Below are positions 1 to 5,613 of a stretch of 5,613 bases of DNA, one piece after another. Position numbers and translations under genes: made by a program. The notes beneath the pieces are model-generated. The model saw only the letters and a list, made by a program, of their open reading frames with translations, was not told where the DNA came from and searched no databases. Where the stretch lies: positions 1 through 5,613 of the forward strand of contig JAUWLN010000114.1 of the NCBI GenBank assembly GCA_030613665.1, given 5' to 3'. The DNA comes from Dehalococcoidia bacterium (GTDB lineage: Bacteria; Chloroflexota; Dehalococcoidia; Dehalococcoidales; RBG-16-60-22). How positions within the stretch are numbered: the first letter of the stretch is position 1; each line of letters starts with the position of its first letter.

Positions 1-1
1 C

Positions 2-706
2 AGCATCTTTGCCGTTGGACGGGCGTACAACCAGATACGGCAGAACGTTGCCTTTGATAAGCTAAATGTTAAAATCGTCCTCTGTAACTCCGGCATGCTC
101 TGGCCTTTCATGGGCGGGTCGCACCAGATGATAGAGGAAATCGCCGCCCTGCGCGCCATCCCCAACATGATGCTCGTTTCCCCCGCCGACCCCGTATCGA
201 CGAAGAAAATGACCCGCGCCCTTGTCGAGCACGTTGGACCAGCTGCCCTCCGCATCTCAAATCCCCCCGTGCCGACTGTATACCGCGATGATTTCCCGTT
301 TGAGCTGGGGAAGGCAGTGACGCTGACCGATGGCGGCGATGCCACGATTATCTCCACCGGCATGATGCTTTCCGACGCGCTGGAAGCTGCCGATACGCTG
401 GCGAAAGAAGGTATCAAGATACGCCTGCTGGACATGCACACCCTCAAGCCGATTGACGAAGAGGCGATAATCAAAGCTGCGAAAGAGACCGGCGCCATCG
501 TCACCGCGGAAGACAGCAGCATTATCGGTGGCCTGGGCGGGGCGGTAGCCGAGATAGTGGCGGAGAACGCACCGGCAACGGTAAAACGGGTCGGCATCCA
601 GGACCGCTTCGGCCAATCGGGTACCGTGCCGGAACTGAAAGAAGAATACAAAATATCCGCCAGGGATATCGCCCAGGCGGTCAGAGAGTCGGTCAAGAAG
701 AAATAG
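2..706 (+). CDS. Transketolase C-terminal subunit (partial, 5' end outside window)
   Basis: This is the pyrimidine-binding plus C-terminal half of a split, thiamine-diphosphate-dependent transketolase. The family moves a two-carbon ketol unit between a ketose and an aldose in the cytoplasm. The reading frame is open to the left edge and its first visible residues (FAVGRAYNQI) already match the family, so the ATG at 95 is internal, not the start. About 234 residues are visible of a usual 300-330. The catalytic Glu should lie a few tens of codons before the window. Visible landmarks are SHQ at codons 119-127, RAIPNM followed by SPAD near 155-190, a second domain beginning near ATIISTG, and the C-terminal TAEDSSIIGGLGGAVAE and DRFGQSG motifs. 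The usual GEDGxTHQ loop reads PFMGGSHQ, and other phosphate-binding positions differ too (see findings). The N-terminal subunit is expected just upstream, off-window. The next gene follows after 38 nt. Apulose-4-phosphate-type or DXS-like transketolases are alternatives for the exact reaction. Confidence 0.9.
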   Translation, partial: SIFAVGRAYNQIRQNVAFDKLNVKIVLCNSGMLWPFMGGSHQMIEEIAALRAIPNMMLVSPADPVSTKKMTRALVEHVGPAALRISNPPVPTVYRDDFPFELGKAVTLTDGGDATIISTGMMLSDALEAADTLAKEGIKIRLLDMHTLKPIDEEAIIKAAKETGAIVTAEDSSIIGGLGGAVAEIVAENAPATVKRVGIQDRFGQSGTVPELKEEYKISARDIAQAVRESVKKK

Positions 707-732
707 GCTATGACTCGCCCATTTTATCTGTC

Positions 733-740
733 AAAGGAGG
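733..740 (+). promoter_or_regulatory. Shine-Dalgarno site deciding the start of the beta-hydroxyacid dehydrogenase
   Basis: AAAGGAGG lies just before two adjacent in-frame start codons, GTG at 742 and ATG at 745. The GTG would leave only one base after GGAGG, too close for normal initiation. The ATG leaves four, so the ATG is preferred. Confidence 0.7.
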
Positions 741-744
741 AGTG

Positions 745-1650
745 ATGAAAAAACTAGGTTTTATCGGCCTGGGCAATATGGGTAAAGGGATGGCTTTGAA
801 CCTGGCCAGGGCAGGCTACCCGCTGACCGTCCATGACATCAGGCCCGAGCCGGTTCAGGAACTGGTTAAAGCCGGCGCCAGAGCAGCCGGTTCCCCGCGT
901 GAGGTGGCCGAAAATTCAGAGATTGTCATCACCATGGTGACCTCTTCTCCCCACGTGGAGCAGCTAATGTTTGGCGATGACGGTGTCCTTGCCGGCATGA
1001 AAAAGGGCAATATCATAATCGATATGAGCACCATCGACCCGATTGTGACCCGCAAGGTAGCCGCCGCGGCCGCCGATAAGGGAATCGATATGATGGACGC
1101 ACCGGTGAGCGGTGCGCCGCCCAAAGCCGCTGACGGCACGCTCTCCATAATGGTGGGCGGTAAAAAAGAACTCTTCGACCAGTGTAAATCAATACTGGAC
1201 GTTATGGGAGAGAAAATCATTCACGTTGGCGAGGTGGGCATGGGTGAGGTGGTCAAGCTGTCCAACAACCTGGCCGGCGCCATTGCCGGCGTGGGTGTCT
1301 TTGAGGGCTTTCTGTTTGGCGTCAAGCTCGGTGCCGACCCCAAAGTCCTCTACGAAGTCATGAGTGCCAGCTCCGGAAATAGCTGGGTGCTGCAGACACG
1401 GGTGCCCTACCCCAACGTCATCCCGGGTAGTCCGGCCAATGATGATTTTGCTCCCGGCTTCACCACTGACCTCATGGCCAAAGACCTCGGTCTCATCCTG
1501 TCGGCAGCCGAGGCAACCAATATTCCGCTGCTCGCCGGCAGCCTGACCCGCCAACTGCTTGAGGCTGCCAGGGCCGCCGGCTACGGGGGCAAGGACTGGT
1601 CAGTCATCGCCAGGGTAATTCAACAGCTGGCCGGAGAAGACGATAAATAA
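745..1650 (+). CDS. NAD(P)-dependent beta-hydroxyacid dehydrogenase (3-hydroxyisobutyrate dehydrogenase / tartronate semialdehyde reductase family)
   Basis: This cytoplasmic oxidoreductase interconverts a beta-hydroxyacid and its semialdehyde. Length is 301 residues from ATG 745, typical for the family. The N-terminal Rossmann domain opens with GFIGLGNMG (residues 5-13). Asp31 at the end of the second strand suggests NAD(H) preference (inference). The substrate loop DAPVSG is at 118-123, followed by GTLSIMVGG at 131-139. The catalytic Lys is K171 in the motif ending KLSNN, at the numbering usual for this family. The all-helical C-terminal domain carries the KDLGLIL segment that pairs with the other subunit. 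The loop after SG reads APPKAADG instead of the usual Gly-rich GxxGAxxG, so the substrate may differ from 3-hydroxyisobutyrate or tartronate semialdehyde. An RraA-type aldolase downstream and a transketolase upstream suggest a C3-C4 hydroxyacid intermediate. Family assignment is firm; substrate is open. Confidence 0.93.
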   Translation: MKKLGFIGLGNMGKGMALNLARAGYPLTVHDIRPEPVQELVKAGARAAGSPREVAENSEIVITMVTSSPHVEQLMFGDDGVLAGMKKGNIIIDMSTIDPIVTRKVAAAAADKGIDMMDAPVSGAPPKAADGTLSIMVGGKKELFDQCKSILDVMGEKIIHVGEVGMGEVVKLSNNLAGAIAGVGVFEGFLFGVKLGADPKVLYEVMSASSGNSWVLQTRVPYPNVIPGSPANDDFAPGFTTDLMAKDLGLILSAAEATNIPLLAGSLTRQLLEAARAAGYGGKDWSVIARVIQQLAGEDDK

Positions 1651-1757
1651 GCTCATCCGTGACGCCGTTATCACCTGTTACCCTGACCCGCCAGACGGCA
1701 TGGACGACCGGCGTTAATGACGTCTTCAGACATCAAACCTTCAGGAGGTAGAGATCC

Positions 1758-2462
1758 ATGTCCATTGTTGTGAACACAAAGATAAAACGGCCTTCACCTG
1801 AGATTGTCAAGGAGTTCCGCAGCCTTCTTGAAGAATACCATTCCATTGTCCCCGGCGTCTCCGACTGCATGAATCGCCTCAACGCCATGAGCGCGGATAT
1901 TCAGCCGCTCTTCCCGGAAATCCGCCTGGTGGGGGTAGCCCTCACCGTGAAAACGGGCACATCCGACCTTGCGCCGGTTATACGAGCGCTTCAGCTCATT
2001 CAACCCGGAGACATTATCGTTGTCGATACTCATAATTCAAATAACACTGCCTTCTGGGGTGAAATCGTGGCTATTGAGGCAAGGAGAAATGGCGCCGTGG
2101 GCATCATCCTCGACTCGGCGGTTCGGGATGTCGTCGAACTGAGGGAGATGAAATTCCCGGTACTCAGCCGGGGCATCGCCCCGAACGTGGCCAGCACCAT
2201 TGGCTTTGGCTACATAAACGTCCCTGTCCAGTGCGGCGGGGCAGCGGTGAACCCGGGGGATATAGTCATTGTTGATGACAATGGCGTAGTTGTAGTGCCG
2301 TGTGATGAGGCCAAAGACGTTCTGGAGAAGACCAAAAAGTTCCTGGCAAATGAGGGCAAGGTGATAGAAAGGGTCAATGCCGGCGAAAGCCTCTATAATA
2401 TTTTGGGTCTCGATAAGCTGGAAGCAGCGACCATCGACCATACAAAGCTCTATGATAAATAA
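1758..2462 (+). CDS. RraA / HMG-CHA aldolase family protein (probable class II 2-oxo-acid aldolase or oxaloacetate decarboxylase)
   Basis: The 234-residue protein belongs to the RraA-like family. Its characterised catabolic members are divalent-metal aldolases cleaving 4-hydroxy-4-methyl-2-oxoglutarate or 4-carboxy-4-hydroxy-2-oxoadipate to pyruvate plus a 2-oxo acid, often with oxaloacetate decarboxylase activity. Other members were named for RNase E inhibition or mis-annotated as menaquinone methyltransferases. Seen here: VSDCMNRL near 34-41, a GVALTV strand at 59-64, QPGDIIVVD at 82-90, WGE at 100-102, and the signature LDSAVRDVVEL at 118-128 with the active-site Arg123-Asp124 pair and Glu127 (RDxxE). 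A NPGDIVIVDDNGVVVVP strand pair follows. The usual Gly in DGAVRD is Ser120. The start is supported by AGGAGG nine bases before ATG 1758. A C-terminal GESLYNILGL helix is kept. The 107-nt leader has no clear promoter. Placement after a beta-hydroxyacid dehydrogenase favours a catabolic aldolase over RNase E regulation (inference). Confidence 0.88.
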   Translation: MSIVVNTKIKRPSPEIVKEFRSLLEEYHSIVPGVSDCMNRLNAMSADIQPLFPEIRLVGVALTVKTGTSDLAPVIRALQLIQPGDIIVVDTHNSNNTAFWGEIVAIEARRNGAVGIILDSAVRDVVELREMKFPVLSRGIAPNVASTIGFGYINVPVQCGGAAVNPGDIVIVDDNGVVVVPCDEAKDVLEKTKKFLANEGKVIERVNAGESLYNILGLDKLEAATIDHTKLYDK

Positions 2463-2508
2463 CCCTTTCAATGGCTCGTGAAGCAAAGAGTCCATTACGG
2501 GAATATCG

Positions 2509-2541
2509 TATGACAACCACATAAACAGGTTAGATGTCATA
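2509..2541. repeat. Short inverted repeat upstream of the cupin gene
   Basis: TATGACA at 2509-2515 and TGTCATA at 2535-2541 are perfect 7-base inverted arms separated by 19 bases, in the AT-rich gap before the cupin gene. It could be an operator for a dimeric regulator, a weak hairpin or chance. The spacing is wide for a single dimer and no matching copy was seen elsewhere in the window. Confidence 0.25.
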
Positions 2542-2562
2542 AGATATGAATGCGGTCGAAAC

Positions 2563-2570
2563 AAGGAGGG
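2563..2570 (+). promoter_or_regulatory. Shine-Dalgarno site of the cupin gene
   Basis: AAGGAGGG precedes TTG at 2575 by four bases and ATG at 2581 by ten. The TTG has tighter spacing, while the ATG is the stronger codon, so the start is uncertain by two residues. Confidence 0.6.
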
Positions 2571-2580
2571 TTACTTGAAA

Positions 2581-2982
2581 ATGGGAAAAAAAGAAACGTA
2601 CGCTACTCAAGAGGAATTAGACAGACACGTTATTCATTACCAGGATGTTCCCATTGTAGAGGTAGCCCCCGGCATGAAATACAACATCGTATCTGGAGAA
2701 AGGATTACGGTCGGCTTCATTAATGCCGCGCCAAATGCTGTAGGGCCGGCGCATAAACATGAAGCAGAGCAAATCCTGATAGTAATGGACGGTGCCTGTG
2801 AAGAAGCAGTTGAAGGCAAGCTATTTCCCCTGAAGAAGGGAGACGTCCTGGTTATTCCCTCTAATGTGGAGCACGGAACTTATATGTCCGATAAAGGTTG
2901 TCAAATCCTCGATATCTACTCACCGCCAAGGCAGGATTACCTGGCGAAACTTGAAGAGGTGAAGAAAAGCCAGAAAAAATGA
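2581..2982 (+). CDS. Single-domain cupin (cupin_2-like) protein
   Basis: This small cytoplasmic beta-barrel protein has 133 residues from ATG 2581, or 135 from TTG 2575. Cupin motif 1 is GPAHKHEAEQILIVMDG at 55-71, giving metal ligands His58, His60 and Glu63 or Gln64. Motif 2 is GDVLVIPSNVEH at 87-98, with His98 as the last ligand and Asn95 where Gly is usual. A bound divalent metal is therefore likely. Small cupins of this kind act as isomerases, dioxygenases, decarboxylases or ligand sensors. In sugar-acid clusters they can be KdgF-like ring-opening or isomerising enzymes, but nothing here fixes the reaction. No DNA-binding domain is present. GC is about 46% by hand count, lower than the roughly 60% seen in sampled stretches of the dehydrogenase gene, so it may have been acquired separately. 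It is the last gene of the plus-strand group and lies 118 nt after the aldolase gene, perhaps with its own regulation. Confidence 0.88.
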   Translation: MGKKETYATQEELDRHVIHYQDVPIVEVAPGMKYNIVSGERITVGFINAAPNAVGPAHKHEAEQILIVMDGACEEAVEGKLFPLKKGDVLVIPSNVEHGTYMSDKGCQILDIYSPPRQDYLAKLEEVKKSQKK

Positions 2983-3043
2983 TTCTTCTTCGCCAGATTC
3001 CACACTTCTATCAGGTCCCCTTTTTGATCGTGAGCTAGAAAGC

Positions 3044-3077
3044 AAAGAGCCCCTGCCTAACCCGGCGAGGGCCTTTT
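3044..3077. terminator. Probable bidirectional intrinsic terminator between convergent genes
   Basis: The left arm is AAAG, a bulged A, GCCC, two mismatched bases, then GCC. The right arm is GGC, two bases, GGGC, CTTT, around a six-base TAACCC loop. On the plus strand it ends in CTTTT, 62 nt after the cupin stop. Read on the minus strand, the hairpin is followed by a T-rich stretch and overlaps the last codons and stop of the amidase gene. It could thus serve both convergent units. The internal mismatch and short T-run lower confidence. Confidence 0.5.
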
Positions 3078-4502
3078 ATCCGCCCATGGCGCCGCCTGCT
3101 CATACGCTGCCGCTGCTTTCAGGAGGGCGGTCTCACCGTGGTGCCTGCCCACCATTTGCAAGCCGACCGGCAGCCCTTTTTCCGTCCATCCACAGGGCAC
3201 TGATACCGCCGGATGCCCGGTCATGGTGATAGCATAGGTCAGCATTGCCCAGTCCAGATAATGCTTCATGGGTTTGCCCGCGATTTCAGTGGGGAATTTT
3301 ACCTCGGCAGGGAACGGCGGGATTGGCGCCGTTGGCATCAGCAGCAGGTCATATTTGTCAAAGAAAGTCTTCGCCCGGTCCCATATCTCGGAACGCTGCC
3401 GGTGCGCCCAGGCTATCTCCTGAACCGTCAGCTTCAGCCCCTGCTCGATATTGCCCGTCACCAGCGGGTTCACCCAGCGCTGGAATTCGGGGTCGTCCTG
3501 GTACTGGTCCCCATACACGGCGACAAAGCGCACTCCCCGCAGAATTAACGCCGTTTCTTTAGCGCCGGTGAAGTCAGGACAGTCTTCCACCACCTCGCAA
3601 CCCAACCCGCGAAATACGTCAATCGCCTTTCTTACCTCTTTCAGTACCACCGGGTCAACCGGCATCAGGTTCAGGTTATCGCTCCAGGCGATTTTGAGGT
3701 TTTTAGCTCCGGGGTTTTGCGCCGACTGAAGGAACGGGGCTGCTTCTCCGGGCAGGGATACCGGACTCCTGCTATCCGGGCCGGAAATCGCGTCCAGAAA
3801 CAGCGCGGTATCCGGAATGGTGCGGGCAATCGGCCCCTGCACCGCCAGGTCGTCCCAGTTGAGCGGGCTCGGGTAATCAGGCACCCGGCCCGGTGACGGG
3901 CGAAAGCCGACCACTCCGCAGAAGCTGGCCGGAACCCTCAATGAGCCTCCCAGGTCACTTCCCTGGGCCAAAGGCCCTATTCCGGCGGCCACGGACGCCG
4001 CCGCACCTCCGCTGGAACCACCGACGGTGTAAGCAGTATCCCAAGGATTGCGCGTTATACCAAACACCTGATTGAAAGTGGAGGCGCCGGCGGCAAATTC
4101 AGGCGTGTTTGTCTTGCCCATGATTATGCCGCCCTCTTTCTTTACCCTCTCCACCAGCAGTTCATCTTCATCGGGCACGAAGTTCTCATACAGCTTTGAG
4201 CCGAAGGTGGTCCGGATGCCGGCGGTCATGTTAACATCTTTTATCGACACCGGAAGCCCGGCCAGCAACCCGACTTCTTTTCCCTGCATGATGTCCGATT
4301 CCACCTTCTTTGCCGTCTCCAGAGCCATCTCCGGCACAAGAGTAGCGTAGGCGTTAATCGCCGGGTTAATCTTCTCGATTCGCTCTAAAAATACCCGTAT
4401 AAGTTCCGTCGGCGAGATGGCCTTTTTCCGGAGCATCTCTCTTAATTCCACCGCCGGGGTGAAACAAAGGTCTTCGGCACTCAGGTTACCCTTTGCTGCC
4501 AT
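3057..4502 (-). CDS. Amidase signature family hydrolase
   Basis: The 481-residue serine hydrolase has the usual length for the amidase-signature family, which hydrolyses amides to acid plus ammonia or amine. The catalytic triad is complete. Lys88 lies in GLPVSIKDV (82-90), the cis-Ser is Ser163 in VGGSSGG (160-166), and the nucleophile is Ser187 in GSDLGGSLR (181-189). The 24-residue spacing from cis-Ser to nucleophile matches known members. GKTNTPEFA at 129-137 is also typical. There is no signal peptide, so it is cytoplasmic. The start at ATG 4502 is supported by GGGAG nine bases upstream. It is not obviously GatA: no gatB or gatC is adjacent, and its neighbours are dehydrogenases. It follows the short-chain dehydrogenase gene after only 20 nt and is probably co-transcribed with it. 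The substrate cannot be read from the sequence; an aliphatic amide, lactam-derived or carbamoyl compound are all possible. Confidence 0.95.
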   Translation of the reverse strand: MAAKGNLSAEDLCFTPAVELREMLRKKAISPTELIRVFLERIEKINPAINAYATLVPEMALETAKKVESDIMQGKEVGLLAGLPVSIKDVNMTAGIRTTFGSKLYENFVPDEDELLVERVKKEGGIIMGKTNTPEFAAGASTFNQVFGITRNPWDTAYTVGGSSGGAAASVAAGIGPLAQGSDLGGSLRVPASFCGVVGFRPSPGRVPDYPSPLNWDDLAVQGPIARTIPDTALFLDAISGPDSRSPVSLPGEAAPFLQSAQNPGAKNLKIAWSDNLNLMPVDPVVLKEVRKAIDVFRGLGCEVVEDCPDFTGAKETALILRGVRFVAVYGDQYQDDPEFQRWVNPLVTGNIEQGLKLTVQEIAWAHRQRSEIWDRAKTFFDKYDLLLMPTAPIPPFPAEVKFPTEIAGKPMKHYLDWAMLTYAITMTGHPAVSVPCGWTEKGLPVGLQMVGRHHGETALLKAAAAYEQAAPWADKRPSPG

Positions 4503-4522
4503 AATTCAATTCTCCCTTCCGT

Positions 4523-5371
4523 TTACATTGAAGTCTGCTTACCTTCCCATTTTTTCTCCTTGAGCCACTGCTTCCGGTCGGAGCGGAAGTTCTCCCACTC
4601 TACATAGCCTATGGGCAGGCTGATGCCTCCATCCACAAGCAGCGTTGTTCCGGTTATCATCCGGGCCCGCTCTGACGCCAGAAAGACCACCGCATCCGCC
4701 TGGTCTTCCGGATAGGTGAAGTCCTGCAGCGGCGTTGTCTGGAGCGTCTTCTGCTTCACATCCGGTGATATCCGGCTCAAGACCACCTCGGTCATGGTGG
4801 GCCCGGGGCAGACGGTGTTGACGTTTATCTTATAAGGGCCAAGCTCAAAGGCGCAGTGGCGGCCGAAGCCGATGACGCCGGCTTTGGCGGTGCTGTAGGC
4901 AATCCCCCCGTACATGGTCATCCTCACGCCGGCGAGAGAGGCAACGTTGACGATTTTACCCCCGCCCCTCTTTTTCATAACCTCCGCCACTGCCTTGCAG
5001 CAGTTAAAGAGCCCCTTCATATTGATTTCCATCGTCCAGTCCCATTGCGATACCGGCATGTCCTCCAGTAAATAGGCATGGTCGCCGCCCACGTTGTTCA
5101 CCAGGATATCAACACCGCCCCACTCCGCGACGATGCGGTCGACCATTTCCTTTACTTCGGCTTCCTTGGTAACGTCAGCTTTGAAGGCCATCGCCTTCTG
5201 CCCCAACGCTTCTATCTCTTTTTCCGTTTCATCGGCCGCCTGCAGATCAGTCAGGGCAACATCAGCCCCCTCCCGGGCCAGCGCCAGGCAGATGGCCTTG
5301 CCCAACCCGCGGCCGCCGCCGGTTACCAGTGCCACTTTGCCTTCGATTCCAGAATACATTGACTTGGACAT
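4523..5371 (-). CDS. Short-chain dehydrogenase/reductase (classical SDR) with C-terminal tail
   Basis: This cytoplasmic NAD(P)-dependent oxidoreductase interconverts an alcohol and a ketone. Seen in order: cofactor motif TGGGRGLG at 17-24, Asp42 at the end of the second strand (suggests NAD(H) preference), DV at 66-67, NNVGG at 92-96, and the catalytic tetrad Asn117, Ser145, Tyr159 and Lys163 (YSTAK). PGP and a final LLVDGG follow. The 282 residues exceed the usual 245-260. About 30 extra residues after VDGG are rich in Trp, Lys and Glu (EWENF and WLKEKKWEGK segments), perhaps a subunit contact or an active-site lid. The start at ATG 5371 is fixed by GAGGAG nine bases upstream; the next Met, at residue 5, is too far from it. 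It sits between another dehydrogenase gene (49 nt upstream) and the amidase gene (20 nt downstream). Substrate unknown: a polyol, sugar acid or hydroxyacyl compound are candidates. Confidence 0.94.
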   Translation of the reverse strand: MSKSMYSGIEGKVALVTGGGRGLGKAICLALAREGADVALTDLQAADETEKEIEALGQKAMAFKADVTKEAEVKEMVDRIVAEWGGVDILVNNVGGDHAYLLEDMPVSQWDWTMEINMKGLFNCCKAVAEVMKKRGGGKIVNVASLAGVRMTMYGGIAYSTAKAGVIGFGRHCAFELGPYKINVNTVCPGPTMTEVVLSRISPDVKQKTLQTTPLQDFTYPEDQADAVVFLASERARMITGTTLLVDGGISLPIGYVEWENFRSDRKQWLKEKKWEGKQTSM

Positions 5372-5420
5372 AGTCTGTTTCTCCTCTATTTTTCTCTAGA
5401 TTTCTGAATTTAACATATAT

Positions 5421-5613
5421 TTAGAGCATGGCGACAGAAAAGCCGCCGTCCACGGGAAGCGCCACACCGGTGACATAGTCAGAGGCCTTGCTGGCCAGAA
5501 ATACGGCCGTCCCGGCAAGGTCATCCGGCATACCCCATCTCCCGGCAGGCGTGCGCATGTTAACCCGCTCTTCCAGCTCCGGCATATCCTTTCTTGCCTT
5601 TCTGGTCAGGTCA
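5421..5613 (-). CDS. Short-chain dehydrogenase/reductase, C-terminal fragment (5' end outside window)
   Basis: Only the last 64 residues are inside the window, read from the right edge to a TAA stop at 5421-5423. The visible part is characteristic of classical SDRs: RTPAGRWGMPDDLAGTAVFL, then SDYVTG, and an ending PVDGGFSVAML. This tail resembles gluconate 5-dehydrogenase / 2-keto-3-deoxygluconate dehydrogenase (KduD-like) and 3-oxoacyl-ACP reductase-like members, which often share the AGRWG-PxDLAG pattern. The catalytic Tyr and Lys lie outside the window, so activity cannot be checked. It is the first visible gene of the minus-strand group and is followed after 49 nt by a second, complete SDR. 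The two have clearly different tails, so they are not a recent duplication. Confidence 0.9.
   Translation of the reverse strand, partial: DLTRKARKDMPELEERVNMRTPAGRWGMPDDLAGTAVFLASKASDYVTGVALPVDGGFSVAML

Noticed and set aside
95..706. ATG at 95 as the true start of the transketolase gene
   Set aside because: The same frame is open back to the left edge and encodes conserved transketolase sequence before this ATG, and no Shine-Dalgarno site precedes it.
1660..1716. Inverted arms TGACGCCG and CGGCGTTA in the gap before the RraA gene
   Set aside because: Eight pairs including one G-T, with a 41-base loop; too weak and open to call a hairpin or riboswitch, and no T-run follows.
2037..2564. Minus-strand 175-codon open frame across the RraA gene and the following gap
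   Set aside because: It lies antisense to a gene with strong family motifs, has no recognisable domain and no convincing ribosome binding site.
3213..3562. Two plus-strand open frames of about 105-111 codons inside the amidase gene
   Set aside because: They are antisense to a full-length amidase with an intact catalytic triad; the composition is typical of GC-rich shadow frames.
3057..4502. GatA subunit of the tRNA-dependent amidotransferase
   Set aside because: The triad is shared by the whole amidase family; no gatB or gatC is adjacent and the neighbours are catabolic dehydrogenases, so a general amidase is more likely.
5078..5399. Plus-strand open frames of about 94-101 codons over the start of the complete SDR
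   Set aside because: They are antisense to the Rossmann cofactor-binding region of a clear SDR, with no family resemblance of their own.
5387..5420. AT-rich stretch between the two SDR genes as a promoter
   Set aside because: No -35/-10 pair with acceptable spacing was found on the minus strand; the 49-nt gap fits an operon spacer.

Overview
The window looks like ordinary bacterial chromosome: dense genes, short gaps and strong GGAGG-type Shine-Dalgarno sites. GC is around 55-60% in most genes by eye. It holds seven protein genes in two convergent groups. No tRNA, rRNA, CRISPR, insertion sequence, phage gene or origin was seen. The mix of small catabolic enzymes (split transketolase, beta-hydroxyacid dehydrogenase, RraA-type aldolase, cupin, amidase, short-chain dehydrogenases) is common in environmental organoheterotrophs such as Dehalococcoidia-like Chloroflexota, Desulfobacterota or Firmicutes. 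The taxon cannot be fixed from the sequence alone.

Left half, plus strand: (1) the C-terminal subunit of a two-subunit transketolase, cut at the window's left edge (to 706); (2) a beta-hydroxyacid dehydrogenase of the 3-hydroxyisobutyrate / tartronate-semialdehyde reductase family (745-1650); (3) an RraA / HMG-aldolase family protein (1758-2462); (4) a small single-domain cupin (2581-2982). Gaps are 38, 107 and 118 nt, so (1) and (2) are probably co-transcribed, while (3) and (4) may have extra regulatory input. A GC-rich hairpin with a T-run at about 3044-3077 probably ends both this group and the opposing one.

Right half, minus strand (transcribed right to left): the last 64 residues of a short-chain dehydrogenase (5421 to the right edge), then a complete short-chain dehydrogenase with a C-terminal tail (4523-5371), then an amidase-signature hydrolase (3057-4502). 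Gaps of 49 and 20 nt suggest one operon.

Working together (inference): the set resembles a peripheral pathway for an oxidised sugar, sugar acid or amide-linked polyol. The dehydrogenases would oxidise hydroxyls, the amidase would release an acid from an amide, the RraA-type lyase would cleave a 2-oxo acid, the beta-hydroxyacid dehydrogenase would reduce or oxidise a C3/C4 hydroxyacid, and the transketolase would move a ketol unit. The most notable signal is in the transketolase fragment: three residues that bind the sugar phosphate and set hydroxyl recognition in classical transketolases are replaced, while the His that contacts the donor C1 hydroxyl is kept. That suggests an unusual, possibly non-phosphorylated, acceptor or donor. 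No wholly new system is demonstrated by the sequence.
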